A DNA stretch of 64,000 nucleotides from CAIWHR01 sp963781285 (GCA_963781285.1 CAWAFI010000021.1:83247-147246), one strand, 5' to 3'. Shown: positions 9,879-19,463, counted from the stretch's first letter. Numbers and translations: made by a program. The notes: a model not told the origin generated them from the letters alone.

Positions 9879-10571
9879 ATGCTGACCGTCTCCGCACTCA
9901 ACCAGTACTACGGCGGCAGCCACACGTTGCGCGACGTCGCCTTCGAGGCTCCGTCGGGCGCAGTCACCGCGATTCTCGGCCGCAATGGGGTCGGCAAGAC
10001 GACCCTCTTGAAGTGCCTCGTCGGGCTCCTGCCCGCGCGCTCCGGTGCGATCCGCTTCGACGGCGCCGACGTGACGAAACTGCCGCCACACCGGCGCGCG
10101 CGGCTGGGACTGGGCTACGTCCCGCAAGGTCGTGAAATCTTCCCCCGCCTCACGGTCGAGGAAAACCTGAAGCTGGGCCTCGCGACAAGGCCACCCGGCA
10201 CGCCGCTCCCGGCCCGGGTCTTCGAGATGTTCCCCGTGCTCTCCGACATGCTGCACCGGCGCGGCGGCGACCTGTCCGGCGGGCAGCAGCAGCAGCTCGC
10301 GATCGGTCGCGCGTTGGCGATGGCGCCGAAGCTCCTCGTGCTCGACGAGCCGACCGAGGGGATCCAGCCGTCGATCATCAAGGACATCGAGCGCGCGATC
10401 CGCTGCCTCGCGGCCGAAGGCGAGATGGCGATCCTGCTGGTCGAGCAGTACTACGACTTCGCGCGCTCGCTCGCCGATCGCTACGTCGTGCTCTCGCGCG
10501 GCGAGGTGATCAAGGCGGGGAAGGGCGCCGACATGGATGCCGACGGCGTGCGCGCCTGCCTGACTGTCTGA
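9879..10571 (+). CDS. urtE: urea ABC transporter ATP-binding protein UrtE
   Basis: This LivF-type ATPase subunit has 230 residues. Walker A is GRNGVGKTTLLK (near residue 35), the signature is DLSGGQQQQLAIGRAL, Walker B is LLVLDEPTEGIQP, and the H-loop equivalent is in LLVEQYYDF. It begins MLTVSALNQYYGGSHTLRDV, the characteristic UrtE opening. It is the last gene of urtABCDE; no strong terminator is visible before hemN. Confidence 0.95.
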   Translation: MLTVSALNQYYGGSHTLRDVAFEAPSGAVTAILGRNGVGKTTLLKCLVGLLPARSGAIRFDGADVTKLPPHRRARLGLGYVPQGREIFPRLTVEENLKLGLATRPPGTPLPARVFEMFPVLSDMLHRRGGDLSGGQQQQLAIGRALAMAPKLLVLDEPTEGIQPSIIKDIERAIRCLAAEGEMAILLVEQYYDFARSLADRYVVLSRGEVIKAGKGADMDADGVRACLTV

Positions 10572-10669
10572 TCGGATCCGGCCGCCCGCGGTGAGCGGCG
10601 AGCGCCAGCTCCTCCTTCGCGACGAGCTGCGGCGCAGGGCGTGCCGGAGGCAGTGTCCGGTCTCATCCG

Positions 10670-10711
10670 TTGATTTCGGTCAAGGCGGGCTGTTACGGCG
10701 CCTGTGACAAT
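10670..10711 (+). promoter_or_regulatory. FNR/Anr box with matching -10 element (hemN promoter)
   Basis: TTGATTTCGGTCAA (10670-10683) matches the FNR consensus TTGAT-N4-ATCAA at nine of ten positions. A -10-like GACAAT lies at 10706-10711, predicting a start near 10718. The box centre would then be at about -41.5, the position of class II FNR-activated promoters. The next gene, hemN, is a classical anaerobically induced FNR/Anr target. Confidence 0.75.
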
Positions 10712-10753
10712 CGCTTCCATTCGCGGGAGTACGTCCGCTTATCGGGAGCTGCC

Positions 10754-12151
10754 ATGGCCATTGCCCTTGCAGCCGACCTCGTCCTCGACACCGCCCTGGT
10801 GAAGAAGTACGACGGCTTCGGTCCTCGCTACACCTCGTATCCCACTGCTGACCGCTTTCACGCCGGCGTCACGGCCGAGAGCTACGTCAACGCCCTGCAC
10901 GCCCGGAATCAGGAGCGCCCGACGGCGCCGCTGTCGCTGTACGTGCACATCCCGTTCTGCAACACGATCTGCTACTACTGCGCGTGCAACAAGGTGATCA
11001 CCAAGGATCACGGGCGCAGCGCCAAGTACATCAAGTACGTCGGCCGCGAGATCGAGATCGTGAGCGGACTCGTCGAGGGCGGGCCGAAGGTCGAGCAGGT
11101 GCACCTGGGTGGCGGCACGCCAACGTTTCTCGCGCGCGACGAGATGTCGACGCTGATGGGAATGCTGCGCGGGCACTTCGATTTCGCACCGGATGCCGAG
11201 GTCTCGATCGAGGTCGACCCGCGCAAGGTCTCCGCCGACACCGTCGCCTTCCTCGGGCGGCTGGGCTTCAACCGGATCTCGGTCGGCATCCAGGATTTCG
11301 ATCCGGTGGTCCAGCAGGCGGTGAACCGGATCCAGACCGAGGCCGAGACGCTGACGGTGATCGACGCCGCGCGCGCGAACGGCTTCGTGTCGGTGAATGC
11401 CGACCTGATCTACGGGCTGCCGCGACAGACGGTGGCGGGATTCTCGGCGACGCTCGACAAGGTGATCGAGGTCGGCCCCGACCGCATCGCGCTGTACAGC
11501 TACGCGCATGTCCCGCACCTGTTCAAGCCGCAGCGGCGGATCGACGTCGACGCGCTGCCCGCGCCGGAGACGAAGCTCGCGATCTTGGCACTCGCGATCG
11601 AGAAGCTCGGGCAGGCGGGTTACCTCTACATCGGGATGGATCATTTCGCGAAGCCTGGCGACGAGCTCGCCGTCGCGCAAGCGCAGAGGAAGCTCCACCG
11701 CAACTTCCAGGGCTATTCGACCAAACCCGACTGCGACATGCTGGCCTTCGGGATCTCCGCTATCGGGAAGGTCGGCGCGTCGTACGTCGCCAACGTGAAG
11801 ACGCTCGACGAGTACTACGACAGGCTCGACGCCGGCGCGCTGCCGGTGATGCGTGGCGTCGAGCTCAACGCCGACGACGAGATCCGCCGCGACGTGATCC
11901 AGAAGCTCATGTGCAACTTCGAGCTGGACTTCGCGGCGCTCGGAGCGCACTACGGCATCGACTTCGCGGCGTACTTCGCGCCGGATTTGGCCTCCCTCGC
12001 GCCGCTCGCGGCGGACGGCCTGGTCGAGCTCACCGATCATGATCTCAAGGTGACGATGCGCGGCCGGCTGCTGGTACGCACGGTCGCGATGCACTTCGAC
12101 CGCTACCTGCGCGAGGCGCAGCAGAAGGCCCAGTACTCGCGCGTGATTTGA
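10754..12151 (+). CDS. hemN: oxygen-independent coproporphyrinogen III oxidase
   Basis: This radical-SAM enzyme decarboxylates coproporphyrinogen III to protoporphyrinogen IX without O2 in heme synthesis. The protein has 465 residues (family about 455-460). The 4Fe-4S motif CNTICYYCAC places cysteines at 69, 73, 76 and 78, preceded by YVHIPF. The SAM-binding HLGGGTPTFL and the core YGLPRQT are present, and the C-terminal domain includes the YFAPDL region. The ATG at 10754 gives MAIALAADLVLDTALVKKYD; an upstream in-frame start at 10670 would overlap the FNR box and is rejected. It stands alone after urtE and is probably induced under low oxygen. Confidence 0.95.
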   Translation: MAIALAADLVLDTALVKKYDGFGPRYTSYPTADRFHAGVTAESYVNALHARNQERPTAPLSLYVHIPFCNTICYYCACNKVITKDHGRSAKYIKYVGREIEIVSGLVEGGPKVEQVHLGGGTPTFLARDEMSTLMGMLRGHFDFAPDAEVSIEVDPRKVSADTVAFLGRLGFNRISVGIQDFDPVVQQAVNRIQTEAETLTVIDAARANGFVSVNADLIYGLPRQTVAGFSATLDKVIEVGPDRIALYSYAHVPHLFKPQRRIDVDALPAPETKLAILALAIEKLGQAGYLYIGMDHFAKPGDELAVAQAQRKLHRNFQGYSTKPDCDMLAFGISAIGKVGASYVANVKTLDEYYDRLDAGALPVMRGVELNADDEIRRDVIQKLMCNFELDFAALGAHYGIDFAAYFAPDLASLAPLAADGLVELTDHDLKVTMRGRLLVRTVAMHFDRYLREAQQKAQYSRVI

Positions 12152-12734
12152 TCTGGTTGCGGTGGGTACTGCATCGGCGCATATCTGGGCCACTCTCAGC
12201 TCGAGCCTGTGCTGCTGGTCGGGTCATCGGCGTCCCGATCCGCCTTTCCGGTCTCGCTCCGCGAGAATGTGGTCCGCTCCAACGTCTGCCAGGCGCCCTA
12301 AGCGGGAATGATCGATCCGCAACGGCGGAAATGCGGGATGGCACGCCGCCGACGTCCCATTGCGATCTACAACGAGCCGGTCGCGGGAAGCACCGCGACG
12401 CCGCGAAGGCGGGCTCTCATTGGGTAAGTGCCACCGCGCCCAATCCGCGAGGTCCGATGTTGCAATGTACAAGTCGCCCGCAAGCTCGTGGTGGTGGCGG
12501 CCGCAATGACGCTCGCATAGATCGACGGCCGATATACGCGATTGCGCATGCTCGCGGAGGCGCCTTTCAAAGCCGGGAAATCGAGTCGAAAAATTTGACA
12601 CTTCGCGCTTGACATCACCCCGGACGAGAGTACAACTGCGGCTTGACTCAAAGACGACACGCCCCGCGAACGAGCACCGAATGGCTCGCCGCTGGCTTAT
12701 GCGCCGATCGAATGATCATCAAAGGGGATGCTCC
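12152..12734 (+). promoter_or_regulatory. intergenic region with a strong sigma-70-like promoter
   Basis: The first 450 nt after hemN show no convincing gene. Near the right end, a perfect -35 TTGACA (12609-12614) is followed after 16 nt by TACAAC (12631-12636). This probably drives the secreted protein starting at 12735. A second TTGACA at 12595-12600 has no matching -10. An AAGGGG-type ribosome site lies at about 12721-12728. Confidence 0.55.
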
Positions 12735-14348
12735 ATGAATAACATGCGCAAGGTTCTCGGTTTTTTGACGGCGGCGATGATGCTCGCGGCGTTTGCGGTG
12801 CCTGCGAGCGGCAATTTCGACGACGAGAAATTCAGTTTCGTGATGGCGCCCGCGTCGGTGTCTGCGGGGACACAGACCATCACGGCCACGATCACGAACC
12901 TGGATTTCTTCGATCACATCAAGTCGTTCAAGATCACGGTCCCGGCAGGTGTGACGATCACCACTCCGACGTCGCCAACCATCCCGGCCAGCAAGATCAC
13001 CGTCGCTTCCGGGGTCGTGTCGGTCAGTGGCGTCCTCATCAAGTGGAAACAATCGGCCGTATTGACGATGTCGGCTACGTTTCCGGCCACCGGTTGCGGG
13101 TCCACGCCGTTCAACTGGAACGTGCAGGCTTTTGGGGGTTTGTTCGTAAGTAACGAACAGTTCACTTTGGATCCGACGAAATCCAACCTGACGACGACCG
13201 TTTCGGTCACGTGCACACTGAGCTTCCTGACGCAACCGAACAACGCGCTCGCCGGCGCCATCATCACGAACACCCCGTACAACATCCCGGCGGGCCAGTT
13301 CGTCAAGGTCCAGCTCTTGGTCGGCGGGTCACCGGCGCCAAGCAGCTTCGATAGGCAGGTATCGCTCACCAGCGCGTGCACCCTGTCGAATTCCCAGGTG
13401 ACGTCGATCAGCGGTGTGGCGACATTCGGCCAGCTCTCGAGCGGCGCCGGCGCGAGTTGCAAGCTCACGGCATCGGCGCCGGGATTCGCGCCCGCCACCT
13501 CGTCCGACTTCAGCGTCACGGTCGCCGACAAGGCCCTCACCTGTCCGAGTATCACTCCCACAGGCTCGGGGCAGGACACGCTCACCGAAACATCCGGGGC
13601 GAACACCACGACCCTGCTTCGGAAGGAGAACAAGGACGCGAGCGTGTGTGCGCCGACCCCTGTCGATGTCACGTTCTCGGATGCAGATCGCACCGTGCAG
13701 GTCACGTTTGACCAGAGCCAGCCGGCCACGGTCATCGATACCACGACGTTGTGGCCGTTCGAGCTCATCGACCCGGCAACGGGATTGCCCAAGGTGACGA
13801 GGGTCGCTTGGGAAGTGATTGGCGGAACGCCGCAGTACGTTCCCGGACCCGCGTGCCTGAGCAGCGTTCCTCCGGCGCCCTACGGGACGCTGGGCGCAAA
13901 CATAACGGACACTGTGACCACGTCGATCATGATCACGGCCGCTTCGTTGCCGACTCCGCCGTTCGCGATCGTCATCGCCAGTAACGTGCCGCTTACGGAT
14001 CCCGAGCGCATGTTGGTGACGGCGTTGTCGGGTTCGGGTACCTACACTGCCACGGTTGTCCGCGGCACTGGAGGCACAACCGCGTCCACGCATTCGTCCG
14101 GAGCGGCGGTGGTAAGCACTCCGCTGCCGATCATCGACTCGAATGCGAAACTGCCGGTCGGATCATCAACGCCCCATCCCTATGCGGGCAAGCAGGCGCA
14201 GGTGTGCATCATCGAGGAGATCTTCTCCGTGCAGCCCTTCGGTACCGCCGGGTGTCCTGCGCAGGCGCCGGGCGTCGAACCGTTGGGATGCGTGCAGGTC
14301 GAGACGCACCTCTTCCTCCTTCAGGACCCGTACGTGTCGCGCAACTGA
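12735..14348 (+). CDS. secreted protein of unknown function with Ig-like beta-sandwich character
   Basis: A 537-residue protein with a clear Sec signal peptide (MNNMRKVLGFLTAAMMLAAF, cleavage near VPASG, about residue 26). The mature part is Thr/Ser/Val-rich with alternating beta-strand patterns (for example TITATITNLDFFDHIKSF) and scattered cysteines, suggesting Ig- or fibronectin-like modules. No enzymatic motif is recognised. The start at 12735 has a purine-rich ribosome site and follows a strong promoter; the gene ends before a large bidirectional hairpin. Thr codons are more frequent than in the neighbours. It might be a surface or extracellular matrix protein, but that is inference from composition. 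Confidence 0.8.
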   Translation: MNNMRKVLGFLTAAMMLAAFAVPASGNFDDEKFSFVMAPASVSAGTQTITATITNLDFFDHIKSFKITVPAGVTITTPTSPTIPASKITVASGVVSVSGVLIKWKQSAVLTMSATFPATGCGSTPFNWNVQAFGGLFVSNEQFTLDPTKSNLTTTVSVTCTLSFLTQPNNALAGAIITNTPYNIPAGQFVKVQLLVGGSPAPSSFDRQVSLTSACTLSNSQVTSISGVATFGQLSSGAGASCKLTASAPGFAPATSSDFSVTVADKALTCPSITPTGSGQDTLTETSGANTTTLLRKENKDASVCAPTPVDVTFSDADRTVQVTFDQSQPATVIDTTTLWPFELIDPATGLPKVTRVAWEVIGGTPQYVPGPACLSSVPPAPYGTLGANITDTVTTSIMITAASLPTPPFAIVIASNVPLTDPERMLVTALSGSGTYTATVVRGTGGTTASTHSSGAAVVSTPLPIIDSNAKLPVGSSTPHPYAGKQAQVCIIEEIFSVQPFGTAGCPAQAPGVEPLGCVQVETHLFLLQDPYVSRN

Positions 14349-14367
14349 TCGCGCAGCGACCGATGTT

Positions 14368-14400
14368 ACGAAGAGCGGCCCCCCGGGGGCCGCTCTTCGT
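14368..14400. terminator. bidirectional intrinsic terminator
   Basis: A 16-bp perfect inverted repeat (arms 14368-14383 and 14385-14400; realistic stem about 14 bp) lies between two convergent genes. On the plus strand it runs into TTTCC. It probably terminates both the secreted-protein gene and the opposing cyclase gene. Confidence 0.8.
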
Positions 14401-14425
14401 TTCCGGGATCTGCGACGAAGCGGGT

Positions 14426-17400
14426 CTATCCCGGGACGTGGGGAAGCGGCGGAACGGCGCGAACCTTCAGGCTCGACAACAGCGCGTTGCTCTCGGCGAC
14501 CCGCTCGGGCGACGGCTCGACGCCCTCCAAGCGGTCGAGGTCGATCAGCGCCAGCAGCGTCAGCATCACCTCGAACAGGTCGCGCCGCGACCGGCCGGCG
14601 ACAAGGCTCGCTTCGAGTGCCTGTCGCGCCTCGGCGCGATCGCCTCGCTGGAGCAGCGCCAGTCCGCGCACGCGCTGCAGCAGCGGCACCACCTTCGCCA
14701 CACCGTTCGAGGTACCGGCGCGTCCCAGCGTATCGGCGGCCAGTGTGAGTGCGACGTCCGGATCCCCCATGAACACGCGACACTCGGCGACTCGCGCGTC
14801 GACGTCCAGTACGTCCGGCTTCGAGCCGACATGCGCGAACAGGGACCGGGCCTCCTCGAAACGGCCGAGTGCCTGCTCGAAACGACCGGCGCGCAGCGCC
14901 ACCTTGCCTAGCAGCGCCAGGCACGCCCCCAGGAAGTAGCGATATTTCAGCGCCTTCCAGCGCGATAGCGATGCGATGAGCATTTCCTCGGCTTCGATCA
15001 GCTCGCCGCGGTCGGTCAAGATCTCCGCGATGTTGATGCGCGCAAGCTCCGCGTCGGTCGTGTCGCCGATCTTCACGGACTGGACCCTGCCTTGCTCGTA
15101 GTACGCCAGCGCCTCGTCCCAGCGGCCCTCCCACTGGCATGCAACACCGAGATTCGCCAGAAGGCCTGCCTGCCTCGCCAGATTCCCGGAGCGCCCGTAG
15201 GCCTCCAGCGAGCGCTGCCAAAGCCGCTCCGCGCCCTCCTTGCCGAGCTCGCCGTGGGCCCATCCCATGACGAAATAGGCCATCCCGAGGGCATCTGCAT
15301 CGTCGGCCGCTTCCGCCTCGCCGACCGCCTGTTGGGCCCAACGCAGCGCATCGGTAGTGCGGCCCTCCGCCTGCAGCACCGTCGCATACCAGGCACTGGT
15401 CCGCGCTGCTTGTCGGGCGGCGTCCGCGCCCGACAACCCGACGAGGGCCTTGCGGGCTCGCGCGACCCAGCGCAAAGCCTCGGGGCATTTGCCGAGCTTC
15501 TCCTCGAGCCGAGACCGCTTCAGAAGCAACCCCGATTCAGCGAGCGGATTGCCCGCGACCAATCGGCGCGCGGTGGCGTAGGCATCGGACGCCTTGTGGA
15601 ACTCACCCGCGCGGTCCCACGCATCGCCCAGTGCCTCGTGGACCGGGGCCAGTTCGTCGTTCTCGATCTCCGGCAGCTTGCCTCCGGCCTCTAGCGCGCG
15701 CGAGTACAGCCGGGCAGCTTCGACATTCGCGTAGGCCTCTTGAGCGCGCTTCGCGGCGACGATGGCGTACCGCCAAGCTGACCGGTTATCACCGGCGATG
15801 AGACAGTGCAACGAAAGGATGCCTGCGGCGTCCTCCGGATCATCGGTTCCCTGCGCCAGCCGTGCTGCGACAGCGCGGTGAAAATGGCGTCGAAGCTTGT
15901 ACGGCAATCCCTCGTAGGCCGCATCGCGCAGCAGCGACCCGCGAAACCGCAAATATCCGTCGGGTTCCTCGTCGAACAGGTCCCGCAGCCGGGCCCACGT
16001 CGCCGGCCCCGGCAGGGAGTCGTCGCCTTCATCGGCGAACCAGGACAGCATCTGGGGGTGGAATGTGAGCCCGAGTACCGCAGCGCGTCGGACCACGGAG
16101 CGGTCCTCGGGAGCGAGGGCATCGATTCGCGCCATCGCAGCTGCTTCGGCCGAAGCAGGCAGGCCCCCGATGCCACCCGATCCGATCGCCGACCTCAGGA
16201 GGTCGCGCAGGTACTGGGGATTTCCGCCAGACCGTTGTGCCACGACTTCGATGACGTGCATCGGCAGTGGATGGTGCTCGGTCGCGACCTGGGCCACCTT
16301 GACCGCGTCCTGTGGCGCGAGGGGCTTGAGCTCGATCCGCACCAGGTTCGGTGACTCGGGTGCGTTGAATCCCGAGGCAGAGGGTCGGCGGGCCACCCCG
16401 ACCAACCAGGGTCGCGTGGCAAGCTCATCGGTCAGGTGCGAAAGCAGCTCCACCGAGGCCCCGTCCATGTGATGCGCATCCTCGATCTCGATAAGTTGCC
16501 GATCGGGCATCATGATCGAGACGAAACGACCGACGACCTCATGCAATTTCGGGCGGCGGTTCTTCTCGACCAACATCTCGACCTCCGACGTCGGTGGTAC
16601 GTCGATGCCAAACGGAATGGCGATCAGCGGTAGCCACGGAGCGAGGTCTGGCGCACGTGTCGCGATCGCGTCGCGGAGGCGTTCTGCGACACTTGCCTCG
16701 GAATCGACGCGCCCGAAGCCCATGAATTCGCGCAGGAGCTCGTGCCACACCGCGTATGGGGTGGCAGCGGTATAGGCTTCGCAAACCGCATGGTGCAGGC
16801 GAAATCCGGTGGCGTGGTCGCGCAGCGCCTCGAGCAGTCGGGTTTTCCCGACCCCCGGTTCCCCCACGATTTCGATCAGCCGCCCCGTTCCCGAGCGCGC
16901 TCCGGCGATCGCACCGTCAATTGCGCCGAGCTCGGACTCGCGGCCGATCAACGGCAAGCGCTGCAGCACAACGCTGCGCGCGCGTGAGCCCTTGGCCTTG
17001 TCGACGGACCACGCCCGGACCGGTTTGGACTTGCCCTTGACTTCGAACGGCATGAGCTCGGTGGTCTCGAAAACCGTGTTCGAAAGGTCGAGCACGTCGG
17101 CCGTCGCATAGATGTGGCCGGGTCGTGCCTCGGCCATCAAACGTGCGGAGACGTTTACCGCGTCGCCCATCACCGTATACGTGCGGCGGTACGCCGGCCC
17201 GATGTCGCCGGCAAATACCGGGCCTCGGTGGACGCCAACGCGAACGGGAATCGAAAGGTCGGTTTCGACGATCCTGCGCAGTGCGAGCAGCATGCGCTCC
17301 TCGTCGTCGCCGGTCACCGTCGGTGCCCCGGCGGTCAGGATCAGCTTGCCACCGTCGGCGTCGACGTCGGAGCCGAGGAACGAGACCCCCTGTTCCTCGG

Positions 17401-18337
17401 TGGCCCCGGCAACCGCGCTCACCATGCGGTGCAGCGCCTCGGCGGCCACCAAGGGCCCCCTTTGCTCGATCAATGCGTCGGTTCCCGCGAAGCGAATGAA
17501 CGCGATCGTCACGGGACGGTGCTCGGAAGTCCCGCCCCCGCCGAGAACGTGGGCGCGGATCGCAGGCGACAGGCAACGCAAGAGCATTTCCGCCGACAAC
17601 TTCGGTCGCGGGATCAACGGCAATTTCTCCGCGTAGCCCGGCGGCTCCCGCAACAGGAGCACGCCTGGGGCCCTGGTGTTGCCCAGGCACCGGTGCGGCA
17701 GGAACTCGGCTGTCTCGGGGCTGACGAGAATCTCGCCGGCTTTCGCGGCGCGTTCCATCGAGACGGTACGGCTCCACGCGGGGCCTGTTGTCAGGAGCTC
17801 CACGAGGGAGGTGCCCGCCGCGAAGAAGTGGAAACGCCCGGAATGCACTCCCTGCGACATTCGCAGCGTGACCTTCGCACCGGGCACCTCGATCCGTCCG
17901 ACATCACGCAGCACCCGCCGCATCAGGACCGTCGCGCGACAGGCCCGCACAGCGTGACCCTCTCCCTCAAACCACAGGAGCAGCGCGTCGCCCCCGAATT
18001 TGAGCAGGCTGCCGCCGTTCTCATAGGCGACCTGCAGGATCGACTCGAAGCTGCGAGCGACCACCTCGGTGATCTGCTCGGCACCCTCCCGACCCTTTCG
18101 GGCGAGCCGTTCGGACAACGTCGTGAAGCCAGAGATGTCCAGAAGCGCCGTGGTGCCATCGTCGGTCCAGCAGCGACTTGCCGAATCGTCGAGCAGGTGC
18201 TGTTGGAGGATCCGGGGCACGTACGTAACCGCACGTGCGACGGCCAAATCCGACGGCAAGCTTGCCGTGCCGAGAATCCGCGGCGCCGGTTCAGCGCGTT
18301 CGTGCAGGGCGGGACCGGAAGGGAACTCGGCGGTCAA
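14426..18337 (-). CDS. tandem class III nucleotide cyclase / AAA-type ATPase / TPR protein (soluble adenylyl cyclase-like)
   Basis: A 1303-residue cytoplasmic protein with two cyclase homology domains, a P-loop ATPase and a long helical TPR-like C-terminus (about 850-1290). Domain 1 (about 55-240) keeps both metal-binding aspartates, D67 in LLDISGF and D117 in LKFGGDALL. Domain 2 (about 275-445) lacks the first aspartate (AFIRFAG) but has the transition-state Asn/Arg pair N395 and R399 in GDAVNVSARLM. Walker A is GEPGVGKT (492-499). Complementary half-sites and the C1-C2-NTPase order are the layout of soluble adenylyl cyclases. The product is probably cAMP; substrate and stimulus are not proven by sequence. 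It lies downstream of a thioredoxin-like gene on the same strand (76-nt gap). Confidence 0.9.
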   Translation of the reverse strand: MTAEFPSGPALHERAEPAPRILGTASLPSDLAVARAVTYVPRILQQHLLDDSASRCWTDDGTTALLDISGFTTLSERLARKGREGAEQITEVVARSFESILQVAYENGGSLLKFGGDALLLWFEGEGHAVRACRATVLMRRVLRDVGRIEVPGAKVTLRMSQGVHSGRFHFFAAGTSLVELLTTGPAWSRTVSMERAAKAGEILVSPETAEFLPHRCLGNTRAPGVLLLREPPGYAEKLPLIPRPKLSAEMLLRCLSPAIRAHVLGGGGTSEHRPVTIAFIRFAGTDALIEQRGPLVAAEALHRMVSAVAGATEEQGVSFLGSDVDADGGKLILTAGAPTVTGDDEERMLLALRRIVETDLSIPVRVGVHRGPVFAGDIGPAYRRTYTVMGDAVNVSARLMAEARPGHIYATADVLDLSNTVFETTELMPFEVKGKSKPVRAWSVDKAKGSRARSVVLQRLPLIGRESELGAIDGAIAGARSGTGRLIEIVGEPGVGKTRLLEALRDHATGFRLHHAVCEAYTAATPYAVWHELLREFMGFGRVDSEASVAERLRDAIATRAPDLAPWLPLIAIPFGIDVPPTSEVEMLVEKNRRPKLHEVVGRFVSIMMPDRQLIEIEDAHHMDGASVELLSHLTDELATRPWLVGVARRPSASGFNAPESPNLVRIELKPLAPQDAVKVAQVATEHHPLPMHVIEVVAQRSGGNPQYLRDLLRSAIGSGGIGGLPASAEAAAMARIDALAPEDRSVVRRAAVLGLTFHPQMLSWFADEGDDSLPGPATWARLRDLFDEEPDGYLRFRGSLLRDAAYEGLPYKLRRHFHRAVAARLAQGTDDPEDAAGILSLHCLIAGDNRSAWRYAIVAAKRAQEAYANVEAARLYSRALEAGGKLPEIENDELAPVHEALGDAWDRAGEFHKASDAYATARRLVAGNPLAESGLLLKRSRLEEKLGKCPEALRWVARARKALVGLSGADAARQAARTSAWYATVLQAEGRTTDALRWAQQAVGEAEAADDADALGMAYFVMGWAHGELGKEGAERLWQRSLEAYGRSGNLARQAGLLANLGVACQWEGRWDEALAYYEQGRVQSVKIGDTTDAELARINIAEILTDRGELIEAEEMLIASLSRWKALKYRYFLGACLALLGKVALRAGRFEQALGRFEEARSLFAHVGSKPDVLDVDARVAECRVFMGDPDVALTLAADTLGRAGTSNGVAKVVPLLQRVRGLALLQRGDRAEARQALEASLVAGRSRRDLFEVMLTLLALIDLDRLEGVEPSPERVAESNALLSSLKVRAVPPLPHVPG

Positions 18338-18413
18338 GGTATCGTTAGTGAGTTTCGGATCTTGGCACTTTCACGGATGATAACCCGGCTCGTACATCAG
18401 CGAGTTTCCGGGT

Positions 18414-19421
18414 CTATTCCCACAGGTCCACACGCTCGCCCGCGGTGCGCATGCGCTCGGCGCGCGTCTGGATGTAGCGTTGAAACGAAGTCTCGTCGCG
18501 ATAGGCGCCGCTCGCGACGTAGTCGAGTGCCGAGGCAACGTGAAACGGACGCAGATAGGCGTCGATACGGAATACTTCGCGGCCGCCTGCGTCGAAGAAC
18601 ACGATGGTCGGCGTGTAGCCGACGCCGAGATCGCGCGCCCATGTGTCGGCCCTGACCTTGGCGCCGTTCGGGGCGGTGAGCTCGGTGCGCGCTCCGAGCC
18701 CGAACCTGGCGATATCGAAGCGCGCGAGCAGCGACAGCACTTCCGGGCGCTTGAACGCTTCGCGGTGCAGCTCGTCGCAGGCGGCGCAATACGGTGTTTC
18801 GAAGACGACGGCCAGCGGCTTGCCGTCGCGCTGCCGCGTGAGGTCATACGGCGGCCGCACGAAGAACCGTTCGTCGCTCAACGTCGCGCTCGCCGGTTCC
18901 GGTGTCTTGCGCGCCAGGTACGCGGCCAGCGCTTCGCCCTTCTCGCGCTTGCCCGCGACGTAGTCGAGCACCGCCTCGAATCGGTGCGGCGGATAGTAGC
19001 CGTTCATCCGCGCGACGATCGCGCCTTTCTCGTCGAAGAACAACAACGTGGGCGTGAACTGCACGTCGAGCACGCGGGCGAGGGCCTTCTCGCTCATCGT
19101 GCGCCCGTCCAGCCAAGTCACCTCGCGGTCGCCCCAGATGTTGAGCGCGATCGCGACGAAATGGCGACGCGTCTTGTCGACGATCCGGCGTTGCGAGAAG
19201 TTCGTCACCATCAGCTGCCGGCAGTACGGGCAGCCGTCCTGTCCGAAGTAGACCATCAGCCGGCGGCTGTCCTTCGCGGCGTCCGCGACGTCCTCGCGGA
19301 AGTCGAGAAAAGTCTCGGTGAACCACGGCGGAATGTCGATCGCGTGCGGTGCGACCTCCTGCGCCCGCACGCCGGCCACCGCAGCGAGTGCGAGCCAGCC
19401 GATGGCGAACGCCCGCCTCAT
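18414..19421 (-). CDS. periplasmic protein with two thioredoxin-fold domains (SoxW/thioredoxin-like)
   Basis: A 335-residue exported protein with an N-terminal signal (MRRAFAIGWLALAAVAGVRA, about residues 1-20). The first thioredoxin fold has YFGQDGCPYCRQL (C64 and C67) and cis-proline in VQFTPTLLFF. The second begins after about residue 185 with VFETPYCAACDELH and cis-proline in VGYTPTIVFF. Two redox domains in one chain suggest a disulfide reductase or electron relay in the periplasm. Domain 1 resembles SoxW-like proteins, but no sox genes are nearby, so the partner is unknown. Both CxxC motifs are intact. Confidence 0.85.
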   Translation of the reverse strand: MRRAFAIGWLALAAVAGVRAQEVAPHAIDIPPWFTETFLDFREDVADAAKDSRRLMVYFGQDGCPYCRQLMVTNFSQRRIVDKTRRHFVAIALNIWGDREVTWLDGRTMSEKALARVLDVQFTPTLLFFDEKGAIVARMNGYYPPHRFEAVLDYVAGKREKGEALAAYLARKTPEPASATLSDERFFVRPPYDLTRQRDGKPLAVVFETPYCAACDELHREAFKRPEVLSLLARFDIARFGLGARTELTAPNGAKVRADTWARDLGVGYTPTIVFFDAGGREVFRIDAYLRPFHVASALDYVASGAYRDETSFQRYIQTRAERMRTAGERVDLWE

Positions 19422-19445
19422 CGGCGGTGCCTCAGTCGGTTGTCG

Positions 19446-19463
19446 TCCCCGCGCAGGCGGGGA
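19446..19463. repeat. REP-like palindrome
   Basis: TCCCCGC-GCAG-GCGGGGA forms a 7-bp stem with a 4-nt loop in the gap between the slipin gene and the thioredoxin-fold gene. It shares its design with palindromes at 47.7 kb and 57.4 kb. A weaker related stretch (CGCGGGAACGACGGAG) occurs near 19607. No gene is seen in the 213-nt gap. Confidence 0.6.

Noticed and set aside
12148..12612. Plus-strand 154-codon frame after hemN
   Set aside because: No family pattern or ribosome site; composition of random GC-rich DNA.
18414..19421. Assignment as soxW of a sulfur-oxidation cluster
   Set aside because: No sox genes nearby and two thioredoxin domains instead of one; only similarity is noted.
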